Source: Rhodoferax sp. OV413 (GTDB lineage: Bacteria; Pseudomonadota; Gammaproteobacteria; Burkholderiales; Burkholderiaceae_C). From it: DNA of 10,818 bases. How positions within the stretch are numbered: the first letter of the stretch is position 1; every line of letters begins with the position of its first letter. This document shows positions 1-6,760 of this stretch, in pieces. Location: assembly GCA_945861195.1 (NCBI GenBank), contig CAMATS010000046.1, forward strand, positions 1-10,818, given 5' to 3'. The notes beneath the pieces are model-generated. The model saw nothing but the letters and a program-made list of their open reading frames with translations, was not told the DNA's origin and did no database searches. The position numbers and the translations under genes are program-made.

Positions 1-396
1 TTGCGCCTGGCCCAGGAGCGCGAACGCCTGACCGTCATCAACGACCAGTTTGGCGCACCGACGGGTGCCGAGTTGATCGCCGACGTTACCGCTCACGCGA
101 TCCGCCAGTGCCTGCGCCAGCCCCATGATGCCGGCCTGTACCACCTGGCCGCCAGCGGCGAGACCAGCTGGCATGGCTATGCCAATCAGGTGCTTGCCTG
201 CGCCCGGCTAATGCACAGCGCTATAAAAATCAAAGCAACCGAGGTGGTGGCAGTGCCCAGCAGTGCTTTTGCCACGGCAGCGCAGCGACCGCTTAACTCA
301 CGGCTCGACACCCAAAAATTGCAGGGTACGTTTGGCTTGGCGCTGCCGAAGTGGGAGCAAGGATTGGGCAGGATGATGGGAGAGGCTTCCCTTTGA
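1..396 (+). CDS. rmlD: dTDP-4-dehydrorhamnose reductase, C-terminal part (5' end outside window)
   Basis: RmlD (RfbD) carries out the last step of dTDP-L-rhamnose synthesis: NAD(P)H-dependent reduction of dTDP-4-dehydro-L-rhamnose in the cytoplasm. Only the last ~131 residues are here, against ~290-300 for the family, and the frame is open to the first base, so the TTG at position 1 is not a true start. The family's C-terminal landmarks are visible: NDQFGAPTGAELIAD (substrate-domain loop) at residues 14-28, LYHLAASGETSWHGYA at about 46-61, then RPLNSRLDTQKLQ near residue 100 and a final LPKWEQGLGRMM helix. The catalytic Tyr-x-x-x-Lys and the Rossmann fold lie upstream of the window. Its position before gmd and fcl fits a surface-polysaccharide cluster. 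The identity is a family-level judgement from motifs and is fairly secure. Confidence 0.9.
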   Translation: MRLAQERERLTVINDQFGAPTGAELIADVTAHAIRQCLRQPHDAGLYHLAASGETSWHGYANQVLACARLMHSAIKIKATEVVAVPSSAFATAAQRPLNSRLDTQKLQGTFGLALPKWEQGLGRMMGEASL

Positions 397-439
397 GTCG
401 GTACACTTCACCGGGTTGGGAGAACGAAGTATGAATACC

Positions 440-463
440 GAAGACGGCCGAAGACGGCCGAAG
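440..463. repeat. short tandem repeat, 10-bp unit GAAGACGGCC, 2.4 copies
   Basis: The unit GAAGACGGCC occurs at 440-449 and 450-459, followed by GAAG at 460-463. It lies in the non-coding gap between rmlD and the DUF6788-like relic. The copies are identical, which suggests a recent slippage duplication. No function is evident. Confidence 0.7.
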
Positions 464-489
464 CACCGTGCTCGACCCAATGCTTTGCC

Positions 490-839
490 TTGTTGAAAAT
501 TCGGGCGCAGCCAACTAGCGAAGCATTGATAGCGGACAGAAGACTTGCTCAAATCGAGCGGCGGATTGGGAAGATAAAAACTCTATTGAGCAGCCTTGGC
601 GAGATGCTTCTGGGCATGCTTAAGCGACAGTTCAAGAATCCGCAAAACCAGACCTGCCTGTACTGCCAATTGAGCTATGCGCTCAATATGAAGAGTCGAA
701 CGGACTACGTCTTCAAGGACGCTTTGGCAGAAGTGCGCCAGCAAGTGGCTAAATACAAACGTTTCAAGGAGCTTTGTGCCCAGTGGTGGACTTGGGCATT
801 GAGCACTCCAAAATGAAGATCAAGCTCAAGAAGGACTAG
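490..839 (+). pseudogene. DUF6788-like protein gene, frameshifted relic
   Basis: The frame opened at TTG 490 encodes IERRIGKIKTLLSSLGEML, then QFKNPQNQTCLYCQLSYALNMKSRTDYV, then VRQQVAKYKRFKELCAQW. This is the layout of small DUF6788-type proteins as I remember them: a helix, a basic stretch, a Y-x-QLSY...KSRT-x-(Y/F)-V strand, and a YKRFKEL...W helix. Around 783-786 the frame goes wrong and stops at 816. In the frame starting at 783 the expected ending continues as VDLGIEHSKMKIKLKKD and stops at 839. Deletion of a single G near the TGG-TGG junction explains this. No convincing start codon or ribosome binding site precedes it, so the 5' end may also be decayed. Genes of this type are often seen near transposases, and no intact partner remains here. 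The molecular function is unknown. The family assignment is from memory of its pattern. Confidence 0.6.
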
Positions 840-925
840 GGAAAATCGGCCCTTGGCTGAGGGATAATGCGGGGCCGGGTTGGCATACGGCAGACTGAGA
901 ACTACGCGCTCGTGCGGATCTAAAA

Positions 926-2047
926 ATGAATCAAAAAATAGCACTGATTACCGGCATCACCGGCCAAGACGGGTCTTACCTGGCTGAGCTCTTGTTATCA
1001 AAGGGCTATTTGGTACACGGAATTAAGCGTCGCGCCAGTTCTTTTAATACGCAGCGAGTCGATCATATTTTCCAGGACCCGCACGTTGAGAATGCAAGCT
1101 TCAACTTGCACTACGGAGACTTGAGTGACAGCAGTAACCTCACGCGCATCATTCAGCAAACCCAACCCGACGAAATTTATAACTTGGGAGCACAAAGCCA
1201 CGTAGCCGTCAGCTTCGAGTCACCGGAGTACACCGCAGATGTGGACGGCATGGGCACACTGCGCATTCTTGAAGCCATTCGCATACTAGGCTTGGAGAAA
1301 AAGAGTCGCTTTTACCAAGCCAGTACCAGTGAGCTGTACGGTCTCGTGCGAGAAACTCCGCAAAAGGAATCGACACCCTTCTACCCGCGCAGCCCCTACG
1401 CAGTGGCCAAGCTCTACGCTTACTGGATCACGGTCAACTACCGCGAGGCCTACGGCATGTACGCCTGTAACGGAATCTTGTTCAATCATGAAAGCCCGCG
1501 CAGGGGCGAAACCTTCGTTACGCGCAAAATCACCCGCGGCTTAGCCAATATGGCGCAAGGCTTGGAAGATTGCATGCACATGGGCAATATTGATGCCCTG
1601 CGCGACTGGGGTCATGCCAAAGACTACGTGCGTATGCAGTGGATGATGCTGCAGCAAGACCAGCCGGAAGACTTTGTGATTGCCACCGGCGTGCAATACA
1701 GCGTGCGCCAATTTATCCAGTGGTCTGCTCAAGAACTGGGCCTTACCTTGCGCTTTGAAGGGCAAGGTACGAACGAGCATGCCACCGTCGCTGATATTGA
1801 AGGTGACAACGCTCCGGGCTTGAAGGCGGGGGACGTCATCGTCAGAGTTGACCCACGCTACTTCCGACCTACCGAGGTGGAAACCCTTTTGGGCGACCCT
1901 AGCAAAGCTAAACAAAAACTTGGCTGGGTGCCTGAAATAACTGTGCAGCAAATGTGCCAAGAGATGGTAGCTCATGACCTAGCGCAAGCAAAGCAACATG
2001 CATTGCTTAAGCAGCACGGTTACTCCGTTTTTAACGCCACCGAATAA
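926..2047 (+). CDS. gmd: GDP-mannose 4,6-dehydratase
   Basis: Gmd converts GDP-D-mannose to GDP-4-dehydro-6-deoxy-D-mannose using bound NADP, the first step towards GDP-L-fucose and related 6-deoxyhexoses. The protein has 373 residues, the normal length for the family. It begins with the Rossmann motif GITGQDG (residues 10-16), followed by KRRASSFNT (35-42), which contacts the cofactor. The catalytic set is intact: Thr134 and Glu136 in STSELYG, and Tyr158-x-x-x-Lys162 in SPYAVAK. NHESPRRGETFVTRKI (187-202) and RPTEVETLLGDPSKAKQKLGW (314-334) are typical of the substrate domain. The ATG at 926 gives the canonical N-terminus, although no clear Shine-Dalgarno precedes it. It is followed 15 bp later by fcl, which uses its product, so the two form an operon. 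Confidence 0.97.
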   Translation: MNQKIALITGITGQDGSYLAELLLSKGYLVHGIKRRASSFNTQRVDHIFQDPHVENASFNLHYGDLSDSSNLTRIIQQTQPDEIYNLGAQSHVAVSFESPEYTADVDGMGTLRILEAIRILGLEKKSRFYQASTSELYGLVRETPQKESTPFYPRSPYAVAKLYAYWITVNYREAYGMYACNGILFNHESPRRGETFVTRKITRGLANMAQGLEDCMHMGNIDALRDWGHAKDYVRMQWMMLQQDQPEDFVIATGVQYSVRQFIQWSAQELGLTLRFEGQGTNEHATVADIEGDNAPGLKAGDVIVRVDPRYFRPTEVETLLGDPSKAKQKLGWVPEITVQQMCQEMVAHDLAQAKQHALLKQHGYSVFNATE

Positions 2048-2062
2048 CACCCGAACGATCGA

Positions 2063-3001
2063 ATGAGCAAATTACGAATTCTGGTAACCGGCAGCGGCGG
2101 CATGGTCGGTCGTAACTTGCTGGAGCACAGCTCTATCAGCGAGTTTGAAGTTCTTGCTCCGCGTCGGAGCGAACTTGATCTGTGCGATTTCTCAGCTTTG
2201 CAGGCCTATTTGCAAAGTAACAAGCCCGACATGGTCATTCATGCTGCAGGCAAGGTGGGTGGTATCCAGGCCAATATGCGAGAGCCGGTTGATTTTTTGT
2301 TGGCCAACCTCGACATGGGTCGCAATATCGTTTGGGCGTCTCAGCAAGCAGATATCAAGCGCCTGATTAATCTGGGCAGTTCCTGCATGTACCCACGCAA
2401 CCACTCTGAGCCACTGAAAGAGGAATTGGTGCTCAAGGGTGAGTTAGAGCCAACCAACGAAGGCTACGCCCTTGCCAAGGTGGTGACCGCACGGCTGTGC
2501 GAATACATCATGCGTGAGGACGCGAGTTATCAGTACAAGACGCTGATTCCCTGCAACATCTATGGCCGGTACGATAAATTCGACCCCGTCCATTCGCACC
2601 TGATACCAGCCATTATTCACAAAGTTCACCAAGCAAAGCAAGACGGGCAAGCGTTGGTGGAGATTTGGGGCGACGGCACGGCACGCCGCGAGTTCATGTA
2701 TGCGGGTGATTTGGCTGATGCGATCATGCGCGCCGTTAGCAACTTCGACACCTTGCCCAACTACATGAACATTGGTTTGGGACATGACCACACTATCAAT
2801 GACTACTACCAAGCGGCAGCCGAGGTGATGGGATATGCCGGGGGCTTTGAGCATGACTTAAGCAAGCCAGTCGGCATGGCGCGCAAGCTCGTCAGCGTGG
2901 AGCTTCAAAAAAACTGGGGTTGGTCAGCACGCCACGAGCTCCCGGGTTCGACAGTTAACAACCCCCTGCCGTCAGAATTTCCAATGAAATCAACGCTCTA
3001 G
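2063..3001 (+). CDS. fcl: GDP-L-fucose synthase with an IS-derived C-terminus
   Basis: Fcl (WcaG) epimerises and reduces the Gmd product to GDP-L-fucose with NADPH. Visible landmarks are the Rossmann motif TGSGGMVGRN (9-18), HAAGKVGGIQAN (60-71), Ser107 and Cys108 in LGSSCMYPR, Tyr135-x-x-x-Lys139 in NEGYALAK, and a His at 179 in DPVHSHLIP. All catalytic residues are therefore present. The start ATG at 2063 lies 15 bp after gmd. The family-like sequence runs to WGWSARHEL at residues ~285-293. It is then replaced by a tail (PGSTVNNPLP...) encoded inside the left end of the IS1634-type element, whose terminal repeat begins at 2938. The normal C-terminal helix (roughly 25-30 residues) is lost, so the 312-aa product is a truncated chimera of close to normal length (~320). 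Whether it still folds and works is unknown. Confidence 0.93.
   Translation: MSKLRILVTGSGGMVGRNLLEHSSISEFEVLAPRRSELDLCDFSALQAYLQSNKPDMVIHAAGKVGGIQANMREPVDFLLANLDMGRNIVWASQQADIKRLINLGSSCMYPRNHSEPLKEELVLKGELEPTNEGYALAKVVTARLCEYIMREDASYQYKTLIPCNIYGRYDKFDPVHSHLIPAIIHKVHQAKQDGQALVEIWGDGTARREFMYAGDLADAIMRAVSNFDTLPNYMNIGLGHDHTINDYYQAAAEVMGYAGGFEHDLSKPVGMARKLVSVELQKNWGWSARHELPGSTVNNPLPSEFPMKSTL
2938..2958 (+). repeat. left terminal inverted repeat of IS1634-type element
   Basis: This matches the reverse complement of 4838-4858 at 20 of 21 positions. It overlaps codons 292-298 of the fcl reading frame, exactly where Fcl stops resembling its family. Confidence 0.82.
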
Positions 3002-3087
3002 CCTGTTTAAAATCATATTTTGTAATGGCGCGAATAATTATTTTTATTTATATTTTTGAAATGACAGATTTCTGATAAAGTAGTGGC

Positions 3088-4791
3088 GTGTTCATCAAGC
3101 TCACCCGCCGCGGCCCCAACCAATACGTCCAACTCGTAGCGGCCTACCGAGACGAGGCTGGCCGACCCAAGCAGCGCACCGTTGCAACGCTGGGGCGCAT
3201 CGATCAGCTCAACACCGAGCTCAAGTCGGTCATCTCTGGCTTGCAGCGGGTTACCGGCCAGATCCCGGCGCTACCCATGGCACCTGTGGCACCACCGGTC
3301 TTGAGTTTTGATGCCGCCCGGGACTTTGGCGATGTCTGGGCCCTCACGGAGCTGTGGAACGCCTTGGGTTTTGATGGCCTGCGCTCTGTGTTTCGTCGTA
3401 CCCGGCACAGCATTGATGTTGAGGCGCTCATCCGGGTGATGGTCTTCAACCGCCTGTGTGATCCCGACTCGAAGCTCGGCGTGCTGCGCTGGCTTGAAAC
3501 CGTCGCCCTGCCAGGTACATCCCTACAGGCCATTGACCATCAGCATTTGCTGCGCGCCATGGATGCGCTGGTTGATCACAAGGAGGAGGTCGATGGCGTT
3601 ATGGCCAGCCTGCTGCGTCCCTTGGTGGATCAGGACTTGGCGATTGTGTTCTATGACATGACGACCATTCGCGCGGCCGGTTTGTCAGAGCAGGACGGCG
3701 AGCTGCGTCACTACGGCATGGCCAAAGTAGGCGTGGTGGAGCGTCAGGTGATGCTCGGTGTGGTGCAAACGGCTGAGGGCTTGCCGCTGTACCACGAGGT
3801 GTTTGATGGCAACACGGCTGAGGTCACCACCCTCAAGGGCGTCATTGAGAAGATTGTGGCGCGCTTTCCCATCAAGCGCATCATTGCCGTGGCCGACCGG
3901 GGCCTGTTGTCCACCAACAACCTGGCGGATTTGCAGGCAATTGTTCTGCCCAGCGGCAACAAGCTTGAGTTCATTCTGGCCGTGCCTGGGCGACGTTATA
4001 GCGATTTTGTTGAACTGCTGGGTCCCTTTCACGCCGCGCAGTGCGCATCGGCCACACAAGAGGTGCTGGGCGAGACCGTCTGGGACGAGCTGCGCCTGGT
4101 GATTGCCCATGATCCAGGAGTCGCACTTGAGGCTGGCACCAAGCGCGATGTGCGCATTGGGGAGTTAAAGAAGCAGGCCGATCAGTGGGTGGGCAAACTT
4201 GACGCTCAGGATGATGGCAAGAAGCTTCGCGGGCGCCGGCTCTCAGATGGTGGAGCGCGTGCCAAGTTTTACCACGAGGTGGCTGAGGCCCACTTGGCGC
4301 GCATTGTGCGGGTGGACCTCAAGGGTGAGCTGTTCACCTACGACATTGATGAGCGGGCCTTGGAGCATGCGCGCCTCATGGATGGCAAGCTGCTGCTGGT
4401 GACCAATACGAAAGACCTCACAGCCGATGAAGTGGTCAAGCGCTACAAATCACTGGCGGATATTGAGCGTGGGTTTCGGGTACTGAAGTCCGAGATCGAG
4501 ATTGGGCCTATCTATCACCGCCTGCCAGCGCGGATTCACGCCCACGCGTCGATTTGCTTCATGGCACTGATTCTGTATCGGGTGATGCGTAGTCGGCTCG
4601 CAGGCAGCAGTACCAGGATTTCACCAGAGCGGGCGCTAGAGAAGCTGCGCCGCATCCAGCACCAGAGGGTCAAGGTCAATGATTTGGAGCCGATTGCCGC
4701 GCTCTCCAGCATTAACCAGGATCACACGGAGATTTTGCAAGTACTGACGATCAAGAAGCCGACCCTTCCCGCCCAGTTGACCCTCTTGTAG
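3088..4791 (+). CDS. IS1634 family transposase
   Basis: This is a DDE transposase of 567 residues, a usual length for IS1634 members, which are typically 500-600. The N-terminus FIKLTRRGPNQYVQLVAAYRDEAGRPKQRTVATLGRID is characteristic of the family. The likely catalytic triad is Asp190 (IVFYDMTT), Asp270 (IIAVADRGLL) and Glu460 (YKSLADIERGFRVLK). Around the last residue the IS4-type Y-R-E-K signature is kept at Tyr453, Glu460 and Lys467, but Leu456 stands in place of Arg. A C-terminal RIHAHASICFMALILYRVM helix follows. The start is GTG 3088; no strong ribosome binding site is visible. The frame is intact, so the enzyme may be active. Confidence 0.93.
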   Translation: MFIKLTRRGPNQYVQLVAAYRDEAGRPKQRTVATLGRIDQLNTELKSVISGLQRVTGQIPALPMAPVAPPVLSFDAARDFGDVWALTELWNALGFDGLRSVFRRTRHSIDVEALIRVMVFNRLCDPDSKLGVLRWLETVALPGTSLQAIDHQHLLRAMDALVDHKEEVDGVMASLLRPLVDQDLAIVFYDMTTIRAAGLSEQDGELRHYGMAKVGVVERQVMLGVVQTAEGLPLYHEVFDGNTAEVTTLKGVIEKIVARFPIKRIIAVADRGLLSTNNLADLQAIVLPSGNKLEFILAVPGRRYSDFVELLGPFHAAQCASATQEVLGETVWDELRLVIAHDPGVALEAGTKRDVRIGELKKQADQWVGKLDAQDDGKKLRGRRLSDGGARAKFYHEVAEAHLARIVRVDLKGELFTYDIDERALEHARLMDGKLLLVTNTKDLTADEVVKRYKSLADIERGFRVLKSEIEIGPIYHRLPARIHAHASICFMALILYRVMRSRLAGSSTRISPERALEKLRRIQHQRVKVNDLEPIAALSSINQDHTEILQVLTIKKPTLPAQLTLL

Positions 4792-4793
4792 TG

Positions 4794-4810
4794 GCACGAC
4801 TGACTCGTGC
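4794..4810 (+). other. small hairpin just after the IS1634-type transposase stop
   Basis: GCACGA (4794-4799) and TCGTGC (4805-4810) form a perfect 6-bp stem with a CTGAC loop, 3 bp after the stop codon. It could be a weak transcription stop or a structure near the IS end. It has no T-tract, so it is not a standard intrinsic terminator. Confidence 0.35.
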
Positions 4811-4837
4811 AACTATATGAATCAACACGTTACGGAA

Positions 4838-4858
4838 TTAACTGTCGAACTCGGGAGC
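4838..4858 (-). repeat. right terminal inverted repeat of IS1634-type element
   Basis: The reverse complement matches 2938-2958 at 20 of 21 positions, and the match ends abruptly on both sides. It marks the right boundary of the element. Confidence 0.82.
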
Positions 4859-5109
4859 CCAAAGTGGCCACCAGCGTACATGTATTGGAAAGCCAGCACC
4901 AGGTGCGAGAGGAAGAGGTAATAGATAGACGAACACAAATAGTCTATCTAAGGGAGGTGTGGCAGTGCAACTACTCAGTAAATGGAACTCGTCGAATGTA
5001 CGCGTTTGTGCTGCGTACAGAGGCTGGCGATCCTTGCCCCGAGGTTTATGATCCCAAGTCAAACCGATGGGTTCAACCGCGCGGGCGTTGACCACCAAGC
5101 GGCTGCCCA
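4859..5109. other. orphan spacer between two insertion sequences, no recognised gene
   Basis: These 251 bp lie between the IS1634-type and the first IS256-type element. They do not encode the missing C-terminus of Fcl in any frame. An open frame on the + strand crosses from inside the IS (4807) to 5091. It encodes REPKVATSVHVLESQHQ early on and VYDPKSNRWVQPRGR at the end. I do not recognise it, and its first part is IS sequence. The spacer holds a perfect hairpin followed by a strong Shine-Dalgarno-like sequence (4922-4960). It is probably a remnant of DNA carried or left by earlier rearrangement. Confidence 0.5.
4922..4960 (+). promoter_or_regulatory. hairpin followed by a Shine-Dalgarno-like sequence
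   Basis: TAGATAGAC (4922-4930) and GTCTATCTA (4942-4950) form a perfect 9-bp stem with an 11-nt loop. It is followed at once by AGGGAGGTG (4951-4959), close to the ideal ribosome binding site. The GTG codons behind it lead only to a 28-codon frame that stops near 5051 (from GTG 4965). This may be the leader of a gene whose body was removed. The function is not established. Confidence 0.35.
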
Positions 5110-5138
5110 GAGCCTGTCAGGAATTTTGTGTTTGAGGC
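5110..5138 (+). repeat. left terminal inverted repeat of IS256-type element A
   Basis: This aligns with the reverse complement of 6541-6569 at 23 of 29 positions, with the strongest block TTTTGTGTT-x-GAGGC. It lies 24 bp before the transposase start. Confidence 0.78.
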
Positions 5139-5162
5139 ATAGCATGTCAAAAAGGAGCATCT

Positions 5163-6422
5163 ATGCCAATGAAAGTAAAGACCGCTGGGGCGGCCACAGC
5201 GGTATTGCCGCACATTTCGTCTGAATTGCTGGACCAGATTGTCACCGGCCCGATGACCCAACAGGGGATCGAAGAGGTGATGCGAGGCCTCAAGAAGGCG
5301 CTGATTGAGCGTGCCCTTGGGGCTGAAATGAGCCATCACCTGGGCTATGCCAGCGGTGGCATCAAGCCCGTTGATGCCAACAACCAGCGCAACGGCACGA
5401 GCCGAAAAACGGTCTTGACCGGTGAGGAGTCGCTGCGCATCGATATTCCGCGTGATCGTGCGGGTTTGTTCGAGCCGCAGATCATCGGCAAACACGAACG
5501 CCGATTCACGAGCTTTGACGACAAGATCATCGCCATGTACGCACGCGGCATGACGGTGCGCGAAATCCAGGGCTTCATAGCCGAGATGTACGCCGTCGAT
5601 GTCTCCCCCGATCTCATCAGTAGCGTCACTGACGCGGTGATGGGCGAGGTTGGACTTTGGCAATCCCGACCGCTCGAGCAGATGTATCCAGTGGTATTTT
5701 TTGATGCCTTGCGGGTCAAGATTCGTGATGAATCGGTGGTGCGCAGCAAGGCCGTGTACCTAGCCTTGGGAATCCTGCCCGATGGCAGCAAGGACATTTT
5801 GGGCATCTGGATTGAGAACACCGAAGGGGCCAAGTTCTGGATGAAGGTGTTCAACGACCTGAGGACCCGAGGCTGCAACGACATCCTGATTGCTGTCACC
5901 GACGGCCTCAAAGGCATGGGCGAAGCGCTCGCCGTGGTCTTTCCCGCCACGACCCTGCAAACGTGTATCGTGCACCTGATTCGCAACAGCCTGGACTACG
6001 CCTCATGGACGGATCGCAAAGCCTTGGCCGCAGCCATCAAACCGATCTACCGCGCCGTCAGCGCTGAGGCGGCGCTGGGCGAACTCAACGCCTTTGAGCA
6101 CAGCCAGTGGGGCAAGAAATTCCCCACCGTGGTGGCGGCCTGGCGTCGGGCGTGGGACAAGGTAATCCCGTTCTTTGCTTTCCCGCCCGAGGTGCGTCGG
6201 GTGATCTACACCACCAATGCCATCGAGAGCGTCAATGCGCGGTTGCGCAAAATCATCAAAACGCGCGGGCATTTCCCCAGCGACGAGGCGGCCACCAAGC
6301 TGATCTGGCTTGCGCTGCGCAACATCACAGCCGATTGGGGCCGTGCGGCCAACAACTGGAAAAGCGCAATGAACCAATTCGCTATCCTCTATGAGGATCG
6401 CTTCACCCAAGCAAAATCGTAG
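5163..6422 (+). CDS. IS256 family transposase (element A)
   Basis: This is a Mutator-like DDE transposase of 419 residues, close to the family norm of ~400. The likely catalytic residues are Asp181 (PVVFFDALRVKI), Asp247 (LIAVTDGLKGM) and Glu355 (YTTNAIESVNARLRK). The family's C-(2)-H pair is Cys268 and His271 in LQTCIVHLIRNSL. The N-terminal LDQIVTGPMTQQGIEEVMRGLKKALIERALGAEMSHHLGY block is the typical start of this group. ATG 5163 is preceded by AAGGAG with six bases between them, a strong ribosome binding site. The frame is intact and the enzyme may be active. It shares only family-level motifs with the second IS256-type transposase in this window. Confidence 0.96.
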   Translation: MPMKVKTAGAATAVLPHISSELLDQIVTGPMTQQGIEEVMRGLKKALIERALGAEMSHHLGYASGGIKPVDANNQRNGTSRKTVLTGEESLRIDIPRDRAGLFEPQIIGKHERRFTSFDDKIIAMYARGMTVREIQGFIAEMYAVDVSPDLISSVTDAVMGEVGLWQSRPLEQMYPVVFFDALRVKIRDESVVRSKAVYLALGILPDGSKDILGIWIENTEGAKFWMKVFNDLRTRGCNDILIAVTDGLKGMGEALAVVFPATTLQTCIVHLIRNSLDYASWTDRKALAAAIKPIYRAVSAEAALGELNAFEHSQWGKKFPTVVAAWRRAWDKVIPFFAFPPEVRRVIYTTNAIESVNARLRKIIKTRGHFPSDEAATKLIWLALRNITADWGRAANNWKSAMNQFAILYEDRFTQAKS

Positions 6423-6431
6423 AATGAGTCC

Positions 6432-6530
6432 GGACTTACCCACCCAGTTGTCCGCTCATGTGGATAACGTGCCCTTGGCCTTGAAGGGCCAGCACGTTAA
6501 CCACAAGCGAACAACTGCATGGATAAGTCC
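6432..6530. repeat. ~99-nt imperfect palindrome with DnaA-box-like sequences
   Basis: The two arms, 6432-6480 and 6487-6530, pair at 39 of 44 aligned positions, with a 6-nt loop (TTGAAG) and two small bulges (CA and CCT) on the left arm. Paired blocks include GGACTTA/TAAGTCC, AGTTGT/ACAACT, TGTGG/CCACA, TAACGTGC/GCACGTTA and TGGCC/GGCCA. The left arm contains TGTGGATAA (6459-6467), the exact complement of the DnaA box TTATCCACA. The right arm contains TTAACCACA (6497-6505), one base off, and ATGGATAAG lies at 6519-6527. It sits between the IS256-A transposase stop and the element's right end. It has no T-tract, so it is not a simple terminator. Its role is unknown. Confidence 0.75.
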
Positions 6531-6540
6531 TACACCCCGC

Positions 6541-6569
6541 GCCTCGAACACAAAAATCCGGACACTCCC
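6541..6569 (-). repeat. right terminal inverted repeat of IS256-type element A
   Basis: The complement resembles the left end at 5110-5138 (23 of 29 positions). The outermost bases differ more than the inner ones. Confidence 0.75.
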
Positions 6570-6712
6570 CCGCGAAGAAATCATGCGCCCCCTTGAGGCC
6601 GTGAGAACGCTTGCAATGCGACTCTTTCGTCACTCAGGAATCAAACTGGGCAGAAACTTGAATTTTGGCGAAGCCGCAGGTGCGGTCAATTCTGACGCCC
6701 TCTCGGCGGGCG
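6570..6712. other. orphan spacer between the two IS256-type elements, nothing recognised
   Basis: These 143 bp separate the right end of IS256-A from the left end of IS256-B. One open frame passes through them without stops, but it begins inside IS256-A and ends inside IS256-B, and its product (with EAVRTLAMRLFRHSGIKLG) matches nothing I know. No repeat, RNA or promoter is evident. Confidence 0.5.
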
Positions 6713-6750
6713 GGCGATGTCCCGAACTCAGTTGCAGGTTTGAGTCGGTG
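6713..6750 (+). repeat. terminal inverted repeat of IS256-type element B (transposase 3' side)
   Basis: The first 12 bases, GGCGATGTCCCG, match the complement of 8141-8152 perfectly. The following ~26 bases match imperfectly with small gaps. Confidence 0.8.
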
Positions 6751-6760
6751 ATCACGGTGA

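Larger units (their letters stand above)
2938..4858 (+). mobile_element. IS1634-type insertion sequence (IS4-like DDE), complete
   Basis: This 1921-bp element is bounded by terminal inverted repeats of 21 bp with one mismatch: 2938-2958 (starts GCTCCCGGGTTCGACAG) and 4838-4858 (its complement starts GCTCCCGAGTTCGACAG). The repeats enclose a single transposase gene, an AT-rich leader (3002-3087) and a 46-bp 3' tail. The left end interrupts the 3' end of fcl. The six bases outside each end, CCACGA and CCAAAG, are not a duplicated target site, so one flank has probably been lost or exchanged since insertion. The size and gene fit the IS1634 family. The element name cannot be given without a database. 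Confidence 0.82.
5110..6569 (+). mobile_element. IS256-type insertion sequence A, complete
   Basis: This element of about 1460 bp carries one transposase gene. Its ends are inverted repeats of 29 bp that match at 23 positions. The left end, 5110-5138, reads GAGCCTGTCAGGAATTTTGT onward. The right end, 6541-6569, has a complement beginning GGGAGTGTCCGG and ending TTGTGTTCGAGGC. The GTCAGGAATTTTGTGTTT core is typical of many IS256 family ends. No 8-9 bp target duplication is seen (outside bases GGCTGCCCA on the left, CCGCGAAGA on the right). It is unusual in having ~119 bp between the transposase stop and the right repeat, most of it a large palindrome. Confidence 0.8.

Noticed and set aside
211..240. 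GCTATAAAAATCAAAGCAAC inside rmlD, resembling AT-rich dispersed repeats seen in Comamonadaceae
   Set aside because: It is in frame and the encoded residues fit the normal RmlD alignment; too short and degenerate to call a repeat.
409..890. CCGGGTTGG at about 411 and 875 as direct repeats flanking the DUF6788-like relic
   Set aside because: Only nine bases match in GC-rich DNA, and the spacing does not fit the ends of a defined element.
3002..3087. Promoter for the IS1634-type transposase in the AT-rich leader
   Set aside because: Several -35-like and -10-like hexamers occur, but none with a good spacing; AT-richness alone is not enough to assign one.
4891..4960. GTGCGAGAGG followed by a hairpin, as the 5' end of a group II intron
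   Set aside because: No reverse transcriptase, no domain V-like structure and no 3' end are seen; the match is only a few bases.
4807..5091. A 94-codon + strand frame starting inside the IS1634-type element
   Set aside because: Its first 17 codons are IS sequence, no ribosome binding site precedes it, and no family is recognised. Mentioned only as part of the spacer.
5073..5663. Long open frames on the - strand opposite the IS256-A transposase
   Set aside because: They are shadows of a clear transposase gene with a strong ribosome binding site; no recognisable protein pattern.
6446..6516. The palindrome as an integron attC site
   Set aside because: The required ends RYYYAAC and GTTRRRY are not in the right order and place, and no cassette array or integrase is present.
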